Notes under the pieces: model-generated | Seen by the model: the letters and a program-made list of their open reading frames with translations, nothing else | The model's database searches: none | Told to the model about the DNA's origin: nothing | Made by a program: the position numbers and the translations under genes | DNA from: Gilvirhabdus luticola | GTDB lineage: Bacteria > Bacteroidota > Bacteroidia > Flavobacteriales > Flavobacteriaceae | Length of the DNA stretch: 64,000 nt | Strand: one strand, 5' to 3' | Assembly: GCF_032583975.1 (NCBI RefSeq) | Contig: NZ_JAWHTF010000010.1 | Part shown: positions 8,776 to 17,221 of the stretch, in pieces | Position numbering within the stretch: position 1 is the stretch's first letter | Layout: each line of letters opens with the position of its first letter

Positions 8776-9438
8776 ATGATTCAGGCAAAAAATATCCATA
8801 AATATTACGGTAGTCTCCATGTTTTAAAAGGTGTTGATATTCATATAAGAAAAGGAGAAATAATTTCTATTGTCGGTCCTTCTGGTGCTGGCAAGACTAC
8901 TTTACTTCAAATTTTAGGAACATTAGATAAAGCTTCTAGTAAAGACCCTTTTCAATTAACAATTAACAGCACTAATGTCAATGAATTGAATGACAGAGCT
9001 TTAGCTAAATTTAGAAATAAGCATTTGGGATTTATTTTTCAGTTTCATCAGTTATTACCTGAATTTACTGCATTGGAAAATGTTTGCATTCCAGCTTTTA
9101 TCGCAAATCGTTCTAAAGCTGAAGCAGAAACTCAAGCCAAAAAAATATTGGAATATCTTGGGCTTTCTAATAGAATGGACCACAAGCCTAACGAACTTTC
9201 TGGTGGTGAACAACAACGTGTTGCTGTGGCAAGAGCCATCATAAATAATCCCGATGTTATTTTTGCAGACGAACCATCAGGTAATCTGGATAGTGAATCT
9301 GCAGAGAACCTGCACAACTTGTTTTTTAAGCTTCGTGATGAGTTTGGGCAAACCTTCGTTATCGTAACACATAATAAAGAATTAGCCGATTTGGCCGACA
9401 GAAAACTAACTATGGTTGATGGCAAGATTGTAACTTAA
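8776..9438 (+). CDS. ABC transporter ATP-binding protein, LolD-like
   Basis: 220 residues from ATG 8776 (an in-frame TTG at 8758 is less likely). It has all ABC ATPase motifs: Walker A GPSGAGKTT (34-42), Q-loop FQFHQLLPEFTALENV, signature LSGGEQQR, Walker B VIFADEPSGNLD and the switch histidine in VIVTHNKE. The Q-loop/LLPEF region and the EPSGNLD form place it in the LolD/MacB/FtsE group, which drives lipoprotein release or other mechanotransmission. No permease gene is adjacent, so the partner (a LolC/E-like protein) must be encoded elsewhere. The next gene starts ten bases downstream. Confidence 0.92.
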   Translation: MIQAKNIHKYYGSLHVLKGVDIHIRKGEIISIVGPSGAGKTTLLQILGTLDKASSKDPFQLTINSTNVNELNDRALAKFRNKHLGFIFQFHQLLPEFTALENVCIPAFIANRSKAEAETQAKKILEYLGLSNRMDHKPNELSGGEQQRVAVARAIINNPDVIFADEPSGNLDSESAENLHNLFFKLRDEFGQTFVIVTHNKELADLADRKLTMVDGKIVT

Positions 9439-9447
9439 ACCATTTTT

Positions 9448-11142
9448 ATGCTTTTAATACTGTTATCATGGGTTTATATTTTAGCAATAAGCATTGTTCT
9501 TGGTTTATGTATTAATAAGGGGTTTAAAGTTTTCACTACAGATAGCGTTGTTACTATTTTTCTTGGGTTTTTCGGTATTACACTTTTTACAGGATTTTGG
9601 GCTATTTTCTTTGCCGTAAGTTGGCAATTTCATATTATACTTTTAGTTTTATCTGCCATTGCTCTAAAGTTTAATGGACATGCTGTAAGAAGTTATTTTG
9701 AAAACTTGAAACAAGAAATACACGATCTTTCTCAATTCTTTAAAATTATTTTAGGTCTTTTATGCATCTTCATTTTGGCACAATGTGCTTCTCCTCCATT
9801 TATAATTGATAATGAATCCTATTACATTCATACTATTAAATGGTTAAATGAATATGGTCTTGTCAAAGGTCTGGTAAATTTGCATTTGTTTTTAGGGCAA
9901 ACGTCTGGTTGGCATATCTTGCAAAGTGCATTTAGCTTTAGTTTTGTCTATGACAGTTTTAACGACTTAAGTGGATTATGTTTGCTACTTGGAAACTACT
10001 TTGCGATCGTAAGATTGAATCAATACGTAGTTGGTAATGAGAAAAATAAACTTGATTTAATTATTGGGTTGTTTCCTGTTTTTAATGTGTTTTTGTTTCA
10101 GTTTATTGCTGCGCCTTCGCCAGATATTGCTGTATATGTTATTGGTTTGATTGTGTTTTATGTATTTGCTAAAAACTATTCAAACTATAGCAAAATGGCT
10201 TTTACTACAATAGCTGTACTCTCACTGTTTTTAGTAATTATTAAAATATCGACATTCTTCTTCCTCGCATTTCCATTGGTGATTTTTGTAAAACATTTTG
10301 TTCATGCAAAAAAGCATACACGGCAATTAATTGCTTTAGGTAGCTTGACACTTTTATTAATTGTAGTTAAAAATTTGGTTGTTACAGGAAATGCTATATA
10401 TCCCATTGCAAGCATTGAAAGTTTGAGTTTAGATTGGCATTTGCCAAAAACTATTGAAACCTATTTTCAGAATTACGGATTGGCGTATGGCTACAATGTG
10501 ACTCCAGAAATTTTTGAAACCGCTTCCTTTTTAGAATTATTTAAAAGCTGGTTACTTCAACCTGATTTGCATGGTATTTTCAATGGACTCATGATTTTGT
10601 TACTTCTAGTTTCGCCTTGGTTTATTATAAAAAGTAAACACCAAAAAGCCTTTGGTGTTATTTATAGTGTTGCTGTACTAAATCTGTTGTTTTTATTTGT
10701 AGTTTCGCCACAATACAGGTTTTTCTTTCCTTTTGTCATCATATTGTCTTTATATATTTTGAGCATGCTCATTAAAAAGCAAAAAACAATAAAAGTTATT
10801 GTAAGTCTTTGTTTAGTTGTTCCTGTTGTTCCGCTACTGTTTGGCATGAAAGTAACAATGCTATCTGAAAATCCTACCCAAACCACAAGTGTTTTTAAAC
10901 TTAATTATATTCTTAATCCATATAACAATAGCCAATTTGAAAGCGATTTTAAAACACTAACCTTCGAGAACACTACCTTAAACACGCCAACCAATATAGA
11001 TTTCTTTTGGGCAACAGGCAATACACCAATTCCTGCCATAAACACAAAACAATTGGAGTATTTTAAAACTTATTTTAAAATCATTCCTCAACAACGTACA
11101 GAAGACATAAAAGACGGTTTTTATTCTAAAAGTTTGGAGTAA
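9448..11142 (+). CDS. Large multi-pass membrane protein, GT-C-like (LIC_10190-like)
   Basis: 564 residues with about 11-13 hydrophobic helices and a soluble C-terminal tail of ~90 residues. After the third helix a loop reads ASPPFIIDNESYYIHTIKWLNEYGLVKGL; an acidic first-loop motif (here DNESYY) is typical of GT-C glycosyltransferases that use polyprenyl-phosphate sugars. I associate the loop and the LHLFLGQTSGWHILQS segment with the LIC_10190 membrane family of unknown function. The enzymatic role is inferred, not shown. It may be co-transcribed with the preceding LolD-like ATPase (nine-base gap), but it does not resemble a LolC/E permease. Confidence 0.72.
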   Translation: MLLILLSWVYILAISIVLGLCINKGFKVFTTDSVVTIFLGFFGITLFTGFWAIFFAVSWQFHIILLVLSAIALKFNGHAVRSYFENLKQEIHDLSQFFKIILGLLCIFILAQCASPPFIIDNESYYIHTIKWLNEYGLVKGLVNLHLFLGQTSGWHILQSAFSFSFVYDSFNDLSGLCLLLGNYFAIVRLNQYVVGNEKNKLDLIIGLFPVFNVFLFQFIAAPSPDIAVYVIGLIVFYVFAKNYSNYSKMAFTTIAVLSLFLVIIKISTFFFLAFPLVIFVKHFVHAKKHTRQLIALGSLTLLLIVVKNLVVTGNAIYPIASIESLSLDWHLPKTIETYFQNYGLAYGYNVTPEIFETASFLELFKSWLLQPDLHGIFNGLMILLLLVSPWFIIKSKHQKAFGVIYSVAVLNLLFLFVVSPQYRFFFPFVIILSLYILSMLIKKQKTIKVIVSLCLVVPVVPLLFGMKVTMLSENPTQTTSVFKLNYILNPYNNSQFESDFKTLTFENTTLNTPTNIDFFWATGNTPIPAINTKQLEYFKTYFKIIPQQRTEDIKDGFYSKSLE

Positions 11143-11285
11143 CGCTTAATGGTTTCGTAAATGAGCATAGCGGTTTGGTTTCTACTCAATCATCAGAGTA
11201 CAAGATACACACTTATGTGAGAAGCGGATCAAGTTTGCTCCTAAACGGTTAACTCATATCTATTGTAGTAGGTAGTCTTCGCTGT

Positions 11286-11774
11286 TTATTTTGTTTTATT
11301 GAACATATAACGTGCTATTTTCCAAGTGTCGTTTTCCTTTTCAAAAACAAATAACTCTCTATTTTCTTCAGGAATTGTTTCTCCATTTGCATGAATTAAT
11401 GTAGACCCTTTTGAACTTGTGACAGCGTAAGCCATTGTGTTTTCAATTGTAATCTCTTCAATGTAAAACTCAAGGTTCAATTGTATTTGAGAAAATACAA
11501 AGTCGTAAGCTCTTTTAATATTTTCAGTTCCAATAGCCGTTGGTGCACCACTTGGCATGAAAGCACCATCTTTAGTGTATAAAGAAGTTGCTTTTTCTGC
11601 ATTAGACGTGTTTAATGTTTCCATATAGGCCATCAATAAGTTTTCAATTTCTTGTTTTGCTAATTTTTCCATTGTTTCAGTGTTTTTAATGTTTGTGCTA
11701 TTTGTGTTTTTAGATGTGTTTTGACTGAAAGCGAATAGAGTTGTTGTCATTAAAATTATTACTAAATTTTTCAT
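11286..11774 (-). CDS. Secreted NTF2-like (SnoaL/YybH-type) protein
   Basis: 162 residues with a signal peptide (about 1-18, MKNLVIILMTTTLFAFSQ), a low-complexity Asn/Thr linker, and an NTF2-like fold (about 38-160). The fold shows the characteristic IENLLMAYMETLNTSNAEKATSLYTKDGAF and a final WKIARYMFN strand. Such domains form cone-shaped pockets and include SgcJ/EcaC and YybH families; no catalytic residues can be assigned. The gene follows a Crp/Fnr regulator on the same strand with a 92-bp gap. An AT-rich stretch of ~140 bp without features separates its 3' end from the convergent membrane protein gene. Confidence 0.8.
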   Translation of the reverse strand: MKNLVIILMTTTLFAFSQNTSKNTNSTNIKNTETMEKLAKQEIENLLMAYMETLNTSNAEKATSLYTKDGAFMPSGAPTAIGTENIKRAYDFVFSQIQLNLEFYIEEITIENTMAYAVTSSKGSTLIHANGETIPEENRELFVFEKENDTWKIARYMFNKTK

Positions 11775-11866
11775 TTTTTGTAAGTATTATTAGTTAACAC
11801 TACAAAGATGCAATGTATTGAAAAGATATACCTATAAGGTACTTTAAGAAAGACTCTTAATGTAGA

Positions 11867-12448
11867 TTAAGATTTTGCTATTTTTTTTCGAATGGTACTT
11901 AAAAATTCTGGTGTCACCCCAAGAAAAGATGCGATTTGAACATTCGAAATACGGTTAAAGAAATATGGATATCGTTTCACAAAGTCGAGATAACGTTCTT
12001 CTGCTGAAGAACTTATATTTTGTAATACTCTTCTTTGATAGGCCACTAATGCATTTTCGGTGAAGACTCTGAATATTTGATTGAATTTTGGATAGTTGAC
12101 AAATAGGTCTAGTTGGTCTTTTTTTTTTATTTGAAGAATAACAGAATTCTCAATAGCCTCTATATATAATTTACTTGGTTCTTCAGAATGAAAACTTCCA
12201 ATATCACCAATCCACCAATTTTCCACTGCAAATTGGATATTATGTTCTTTGCCTTTTTCATCAACAAAGTACATTCTGAAACAACCTTCAACAACAAATG
12301 TGTTTAGCTTGCATACATCGCCTTCTTGAAGAATAAATTGCCTCCGTTTAATTCGTCGTTCTTTGAAAACTTTTTTTATAACATTAATTTCCGCTTTATT
12401 TAGAGGTGAAATGTTAGAAAAGTAATTAATGATTGGTTCAGTGTTCAT
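11867..12448 (-). CDS. Crp/Fnr family transcriptional regulator
   Basis: 193 residues. An N-terminal cyclic-nucleotide-binding-like beta-roll (about 20-125: RRQFILQEGDVCKLNTFVVEG, IEAIENSVILQIKKKD) is followed by a long dimerisation helix and a C-terminal winged-helix region (about 145-193) containing RISNVQIASFLGVTPEFLSTIRKKI. The canonical cAMP-binding R-S/T pair is not evident, so the effector, if any, is unknown. No Fe-S cysteine cluster is present. This short type is abundant in Bacteroidota. It is encoded directly upstream of the NTF2-like gene, a plausible target. Confidence 0.9.
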   Translation of the reverse strand: MNTEPIINYFSNISPLNKAEINVIKKVFKERRIKRRQFILQEGDVCKLNTFVVEGCFRMYFVDEKGKEHNIQFAVENWWIGDIGSFHSEEPSKLYIEAIENSVILQIKKKDQLDLFVNYPKFNQIFRVFTENALVAYQRRVLQNISSSAEERYLDFVKRYPYFFNRISNVQIASFLGVTPEFLSTIRKKIAKS

Positions 12449-12593
12449 ATTACAAGATTAATTACAACGATTTGATATTTAACGATCAAATGATTTATAT
12501 CAAACAATAAACGAAGTTAGTTTTTAAATCATAAATTCAAGACTCTTAATCTGTATATTATACAAACATATTAAGAATAGTTTTAATTTTAGC

Positions 12594-12807
12594 CACAAAT
12601 AAACCTTAAGTGACTCATACAGAACTTAAAGACATTTTAGATACTAAAGTTTTACAATACAATAAGCAAAATTTATAAAGAGCGACCGCTGTACAAGTAC
12701 CTCATCATTTAAGCAAAAAAGATCATATAGAGATTACTGGTTTTTTAACGACTACCATTGCTTGGGGAAATAGAAAAAGCATCATCAACAATACACAGAA
12801 GCCTTGA
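12594..12807 (+). pseudogene. Decayed N-terminal fragment of a TIGR02757-family gene
   Basis: The frame from GTG 12610 reads like the first ~60 residues of the intact TIGR02757 gene at 13392. Segments TELKDILDTKVLQYN, PHHLSKKDHIEITGFL and TIAWGNRKSIINN align without frameshift. The frame is broken by TAA at 12676-12678 and TGA at 12805-12807, and the remaining ~195 residues are missing. The similarity also covers the upstream bases (ACAAATAAA-CCTTAAGTG in both copies), so the duplication included the intergenic junction. Many third codon positions differ, so the event is not recent. Nothing recognisable follows up to 12960. Confidence 0.82.
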
Positions 12808-12960
12808 AAGATGGATTGTATTAAAAAAACTGAAGTGACGTCTATCGGTTTTCTTTATGAAGGATATCGATAATTTTGGCGACTAAATATTTTTAACGAT
12901 TTGCTATGAGGCTAACAATGAAGTATCTTTATACAAAGTAACAATTAAAACCATTGAATT

Positions 12961-13383
12961 ATGAAAAATTATATTTTACTATTTGGGCTGTTATTTTCTT
13001 CCGTTGCAATTTTAAACTCTCAAGAGAATGATAAATTAAAAAACACCCTAGAAGAAACAATTACTAAAACGGTTACTATTAAAGGTGTTACAGAGGAAAC
13101 GACTGAAACAGTTGTTGTGAAAAAGGAAAAACAAGTTATTGAAATTGATGATACTGGCGAAGAAAATCAGAACGAAGTATATTCTACTAATACTAAAGTA
13201 GAAGAGAAAGAAGTTGTTACAAAAACAGTAGAAAACAAAGAAAACGCAGCAGCTATTGCAGAAATAAAGAAAAAACAACAAGAGGAAATTGAGGCTTCAA
13301 AAAAAGAACAACTTGCTAAATATGAAGCTGAACGAAAAGAGAAGGAAAAGAATAGTAAAGAAAAAGAAGATGATAACAAATAA
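12961..13383 (+). CDS. Secreted, highly charged coiled-coil protein
   Basis: 140 residues with a signal peptide (about 1-20, ending LNSQ). A Thr/Val/Glu-rich middle (TITKTVTIKGVTEETTETVV) follows, then a Lys/Glu-rich region from about 85 to the end (EIKKKQQEEIEASKKEQLAK) expected to form a long helix or coiled coil. No enzymatic motif is visible. The gene sits between the decayed TIGR02757 copy and the intact one, eight bases before the latter's GTG, so it is probably co-transcribed with it. A TATCTTTA box at 12924-12931 (one mismatch to the -7 consensus) may be its promoter. I do not recognise the family. Confidence 0.78.
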   Translation: MKNYILLFGLLFSSVAILNSQENDKLKNTLEETITKTVTIKGVTEETTETVVVKKEKQVIEIDDTGEENQNEVYSTNTKVEEKEVVTKTVENKENAAAIAEIKKKQQEEIEASKKEQLAKYEAERKEKEKNSKEKEDDNK

Positions 13384-13391
13384 AACCTTAA

Positions 13392-14168
13392 GTGCTACAA
13401 AATTTTAGTAAAGCTGAACTCAAAGATTTTCTAGACACAAAAGTTGTACAATACAACAATCCAAAATTTATTGAGAGCGATCCAATACAAATACCGCATC
13501 TATTTAGTAAAAAAGAAGATATAGAAATTGCTGGTTTTTTAACTGCAACTATAGCTTGGGGAAATAGAAAAAGCATTATCAACAATGCAAAACGGATGAT
13601 GCTGTTATTGGATAATTCACCTCATGATTTTATAATATATCATCAAGAATCAGATTTAGAAGCACTTTCGCCTTTTGTACACAGAACTTTTAACGGTACA
13701 GATTTTATAACCTTTATTAAAGGTTTACAACATATCTACAAAACGTATGGTGGTTTGGAAGTTGTTTTTGCAAAACATGCAGAAACTGATTCGCTTCAAA
13801 AATCGATACATCATTTTAAACAGGGTTTTTTTGAAATAAATCATTTACAAAGAACTCAAAAACACATTAGTGATCCTTTAAAGAATTCGGCAGCAAAACG
13901 AATTAACATGTTTTTACGCTGGATGGTACGCCAGGATAATGCTGGAGTAGATTTTGGCATCTGGAAAAGTATCTCTTCTAGCCAATTGTCTTGCCCTTTG
14001 GATGTGCACTCTGGAAATGTAGCCAGAAAACTGGAATTGCTAACAAGAACACAAAACGATGCCAAAGCTTTAGCAGAATTAGATATTTCTTTAAGAACAT
14101 TAGACCCAAACGATCCCGTTAAATATGATTTTGCGCTTTTTGGGTTGGGTGTTTTCGAAGGGTTTTAA
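13392..14168 (+). CDS. TIGR02757 (DUF2400) family protein
   Basis: 258 residues, full length for this family of unknown function. Recognisable segments include ELKDFLDTKVVQYNNP, the FLTATIAWGNRKSI motif, HRTFNGTDFITFIKGLQ, and KRINMFLRWMVRQDNAGVDFG, ending DPNDPVKYDFALFGLGVF. The helical pattern and the LRWMVR...DFG region are reminiscent of HhH-type DNA glycosylase relatives, but this is inference only. The GTG start at 13392 is supported by the decayed upstream copy, which shares the sequence CCTTAAGTG at the same place. It follows the coiled-coil gene by eight bases. Confidence 0.92.
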   Translation: MLQNFSKAELKDFLDTKVVQYNNPKFIESDPIQIPHLFSKKEDIEIAGFLTATIAWGNRKSIINNAKRMMLLLDNSPHDFIIYHQESDLEALSPFVHRTFNGTDFITFIKGLQHIYKTYGGLEVVFAKHAETDSLQKSIHHFKQGFFEINHLQRTQKHISDPLKNSAAKRINMFLRWMVRQDNAGVDFGIWKSISSSQLSCPLDVHSGNVARKLELLTRTQNDAKALAELDISLRTLDPNDPVKYDFALFGLGVFEGF

Positions 14169-14180
14169 AATTGAAATAAT

Positions 14181-14188
14181 TACATTTG
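14181..14188 (+). promoter_or_regulatory. -7 promoter element TACATTTG
   Basis: A perfect TAnnTTTG only three bases before the ATG at 14192. If used, transcription would begin at about the start codon, giving a leaderless mRNA. It also argues for ATG 14192 rather than TTG 14186 as the start. Confidence 0.5.
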
Positions 14189-14191
14189 CGT

Positions 14192-15199
14192 ATGCAAATC
14201 CCATTAGTAAGTATTCTTACACCTTTTAAAAATACTAAAGCTTTTTTGACCGATTGCATAGACTCTGTTCTTAATCAAACATTTACCAATTGGGAAATGA
14301 TTCTTGTGGACGATTTCTCAACCGATGAAAGCTATAAACTTGTTAAAGAATTCTCTAAAAAAGACTTAAGAATTAAACTCTTTAAAAACACCAATAAAGG
14401 CATTATTGGTGCATTACAATTAGCTTTTGAACATTCTCAAGGTTCTTTCATAACTAGAATGGATAGCGACGATATTATGGATGTGCAAAAATTGGAAATT
14501 CTTGCACATAATTTAAAAGAGCATGGCAATAACCATGTTGCAGTTGGTTTGGTTAAATATTTTTCTGAAGATGATATTGGAGATGGGTACAGCAAATACG
14601 AAAACTGGCTAAACGAACTCACCAAAACAGGTTCTAACTTTTTTGAAATCTATAAAGAATGTGTCATTCCATCGCCTTGTTGGATGATACATAAAGAGGA
14701 TTTAATGACTAGCGATGCATTTAACCCATACCGTTATCCTGAAGATTACGATTTAACTTTTCGGTTTTATGAACAAGGTTTTAGTTGTATTCCATGCCAA
14801 GAAATTCTTCATTACTGGAGAGATTACCCAACACGTTCATCAAGAACACATGAACATTATGCGTTGAACTATTTTCTAGATTTAAAAATGCACTACTTCC
14901 TAAAACTAGATTATGATACTTCAAGGCCATTAGTGGTTTGGGGAGCTGGTTTTAAAGGAAAAATGGTAGCAAAGACTTTAGTTGAAAAGCAGATTCCATT
15001 CTATTGGATTTGTAATAACCCAAAGAAAATTGGCAAAAAAATATACAAGCAAAAAATGCTCGATTTCACTTATATTGAACAACTAGAAAACTCTCAAAGT
15101 ATTATTACTGTTGCTAACGAAGATGCACAAGCCTACATTAAAACATACATGCAAAAGTTGAATAAAAGACATATGAAAGATTATTTCTTCTTTTGTTAA
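14192..15199 (+). CDS. Family 2 glycosyltransferase with C-terminal Rossmann-like domain
   Basis: 335 residues from ATG 14192. The GT-A domain (about 1-225) shows the GT2 N-terminus VSILTPFKNTKAFLTDCIDS, the nucleotide-binding DDFSTDES, and the metal-binding acidic motif in RMDSDDIMDV, followed by the YPEDYDLTFRFYEQGF region. No transmembrane segment is present, so it acts in the cytosol or peripherally on the membrane. The last ~90 residues carry a second unit beginning PLVVWGAGFKGKMVAKTL, a G-x-G-x-x-G-like dinucleotide or nucleotide-sugar-binding motif, with a later ICNNPKKIGKKI. Such a Rossmann-like tail is unusual for a simple GT2. The acceptor is unknown. Confidence 0.9.
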   Translation: MQIPLVSILTPFKNTKAFLTDCIDSVLNQTFTNWEMILVDDFSTDESYKLVKEFSKKDLRIKLFKNTNKGIIGALQLAFEHSQGSFITRMDSDDIMDVQKLEILAHNLKEHGNNHVAVGLVKYFSEDDIGDGYSKYENWLNELTKTGSNFFEIYKECVIPSPCWMIHKEDLMTSDAFNPYRYPEDYDLTFRFYEQGFSCIPCQEILHYWRDYPTRSSRTHEHYALNYFLDLKMHYFLKLDYDTSRPLVVWGAGFKGKMVAKTLVEKQIPFYWICNNPKKIGKKIYKQKMLDFTYIEQLENSQSIITVANEDAQAYIKTYMQKLNKRHMKDYFFFC

Positions 15200-15265
15200 A
15201 GTTCTTAAAATAAAACGCTTTTATTCATTTTCGTTTTCTATATTTCTTAAATCAAAAAAAATATG

Positions 15266-15273
15266 TAGGTTTG
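15266..15273 (+). promoter_or_regulatory. -7 promoter element TAGGTTTG for the BatA-like operon
   Basis: A perfect TAnnTTTG 16 bases before ATG 15290, giving a very short 5' leader. It sits in the 90-bp gap after the glycosyltransferase and is the likely promoter of the four-gene operon 15290-19466. Confidence 0.5.
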
Positions 15274-15289
15274 ACAAATCTAAACAGGA

Positions 15290-17221
15290 ATGCAGTTTAA
15301 ACACCCAGAACTTCTTTACGCATTATTTTTACTAGTCATTCCAATTATTGTTCACTTATTCCAATTACGAAAATTTCAGAAAGAAGCGTTTACCAATGTT
15401 GCTTTCTTGAAAAAAGTGACTTTACAAACACGTAAAAGTTCACAAATAAAAAAGTGGCTAACCTTATTAACTAGATTATTGTTATTAGCAGCAATAATTG
15501 TAGCATTTGCACAACCTTACAAATCAAAATCGGAACACTTTTCTGCTAAAAACCAAACCGTAATTTATCTCGATAATTCATTTAGCATGCAAGCTAAAGG
15601 TCCGGCAGGTGAACTCTTAAAGAGAGCTGTTCAGGATATCATAAATGCTATTGATGAAGATGAAGAAATTTCAATTATTACAAATAATGGCACGTATAAG
15701 AACTCAACCTTAAAAACCATAAAGAATGATTTGCTTCAATTGGAATATTCTCCAAACCAATTAACGTATAATTCAGCATTACTTAAGGCCAAACAATTGT
15801 TTAAAAACTCTAATAATGGATTAAAAAACCTCGTGTTTATTTCAGACTTTCAACAACAATCCGAGCCTTTCACTTTAGAAAATGACTCCATTATCAATTA
15901 TCAATTAGTTAAGTTAAGTCCAGTAAATATCAATAACATTTATATAGACAGTATTTATGTTTCTAAAAACACACCAAGTAATTTTAAGATTAGTGTTAAT
16001 TTAAAAAATAATGGCAACCGCATAGATAATCTGCCTATTTCTCTTTTTGATGGCAATAATCTTCTAGCGAAAGCGTCAGTTTCTATAGACAAAGCGACTA
16101 GTACCAACTTTTTACTTCCAGTGAATACTGCTATTAATGGAAAAATAACTATTGACGATGCAAGTTTACAATTTGATAATGAGTTGTTTTTTAGTGTAAA
16201 CCCGATAGAAAAAATTAATGTGCTGACAATTTCAGTATCAGAAGATGGGTTTTTGAATAACATTTTCACTAATGATGAATTTAATTTTACATCAACATCT
16301 TTAGAGCAATTAAATTATAACAGTATAGATTCTCAAAATTTAATTGTCTTAAATGAACTAGAGAATATACCAGCTTCATTAGTTTCTGTTTTAACATCAT
16401 TTACCGATAATGGTGGTTTTATTGTTGTAATTCCTTCTGAAGAAATTAATCTACAGGCGTATAATAATTTTCTAATCAATTATAACAATGGCATTTTATT
16501 AGAGAAAATAGATAATGAAAAAAGAATTACAACTATAAATTACTCTCATCCATTATATAACAACGGAGTTTTTGAAAAACAAGTCAGCAATTTTCAATAT
16601 CCAAAAGTGAATAGTTATTACAATGTAAATGCAACCAATTTATCCAATATATTACTGTACGAAGATGGTAAACCGTTTTTGTATCAATCATCAGAAATTT
16701 TTGTGTTTTCATCTCCATTGAATAATGAAAATTCAAATTTTAAAAAGTCTCCTCTAATAGTTCCAACACTATACAATATTGGAATGTTAAGTTTAAAAAC
16801 ACCACGCTTATATTACACTATTGGAAATGAAAACACCTATGATGTTAATGTACAACTACAACAAGATCATATTCTGTCTTTAGCTTCTGAAACCGAAAAT
16901 ATTATTCCTCAGCAACAATATTTTAATAATAAAATAGCAATCACAACAATGGATATGCCTGACAAATCTGGAATTTATTCTGTAACAGATCAGGGCCAAG
17001 CATTAATGTATGTAAGTTATAACTATAATAGAGACGAAAGCAACTTGGTGTATGAAAACCTACCGGCTAAAAACAATAGTGTAACGATAAGTAATTCTAT
17101 AATTAATGTTTTTGACACATTAAAAAGTGACCTAAAAGTTAACGAGCTATGGAAATGGTTTGTTATTTTTGCATTGCTTTTCTTAATTATTGAGATGCTC
17201 ATATTAAAATACTTGAAATGA
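15290..17221 (+). CDS. BatA-domain (Aer-type) membrane protein
   Basis: 643 residues. The N-terminal BatA/aerotolerance motif MQFKHPELLYALFLLVIPI is a transmembrane helix, followed by QLRKFQKEAFTNVAFLKKV, a second helix (LTRLLLLAAIIVAFAQPY) and a von Willebrand A-like fold starting VIYLDNSFSMQAKGPAGEL, in which DNSFSM is the MIDAS D-x-S-x-S. A large extracytoplasmic region follows, and a C-terminal helix (FVIFALLFLIIEMLILKYL) anchors the protein. Proteins of this layout are widespread in Bacteroidota next to Bat operons; a role in envelope integrity is presumed. The stop overlaps the start of the next gene (ATGA). Confidence 0.9.
   Translation: MQFKHPELLYALFLLVIPIIVHLFQLRKFQKEAFTNVAFLKKVTLQTRKSSQIKKWLTLLTRLLLLAAIIVAFAQPYKSKSEHFSAKNQTVIYLDNSFSMQAKGPAGELLKRAVQDIINAIDEDEEISIITNNGTYKNSTLKTIKNDLLQLEYSPNQLTYNSALLKAKQLFKNSNNGLKNLVFISDFQQQSEPFTLENDSIINYQLVKLSPVNINNIYIDSIYVSKNTPSNFKISVNLKNNGNRIDNLPISLFDGNNLLAKASVSIDKATSTNFLLPVNTAINGKITIDDASLQFDNELFFSVNPIEKINVLTISVSEDGFLNNIFTNDEFNFTSTSLEQLNYNSIDSQNLIVLNELENIPASLVSVLTSFTDNGGFIVVIPSEEINLQAYNNFLINYNNGILLEKIDNEKRITTINYSHPLYNNGVFEKQVSNFQYPKVNSYYNVNATNLSNILLYEDGKPFLYQSSEIFVFSSPLNNENSNFKKSPLIVPTLYNIGMLSLKTPRLYYTIGNENTYDVNVQLQQDHILSLASETENIIPQQQYFNNKIAITTMDMPDKSGIYSVTDQGQALMYVSYNYNRDESNLVYENLPAKNNSVTISNSIINVFDTLKSDLKVNELWKWFVIFALLFLIIEMLILKYLK

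Noticed and set aside
12808..12960. Remnant of a further gene downstream of the broken TIGR02757 copy
   Set aside because: A 20-codon frame (EVTSIGFLYEGYR and a stop) and fragments were read, but no family could be assigned. It is recorded as unassigned sequence only.
13048..13379. Minus-strand open frames opposite the charged coiled-coil gene
   Set aside because: They are Phe/Ser/Cys-rich mirror images of Lys/Glu codons, without their own context. Similar shadow frames occur opposite most genes here and were left out.
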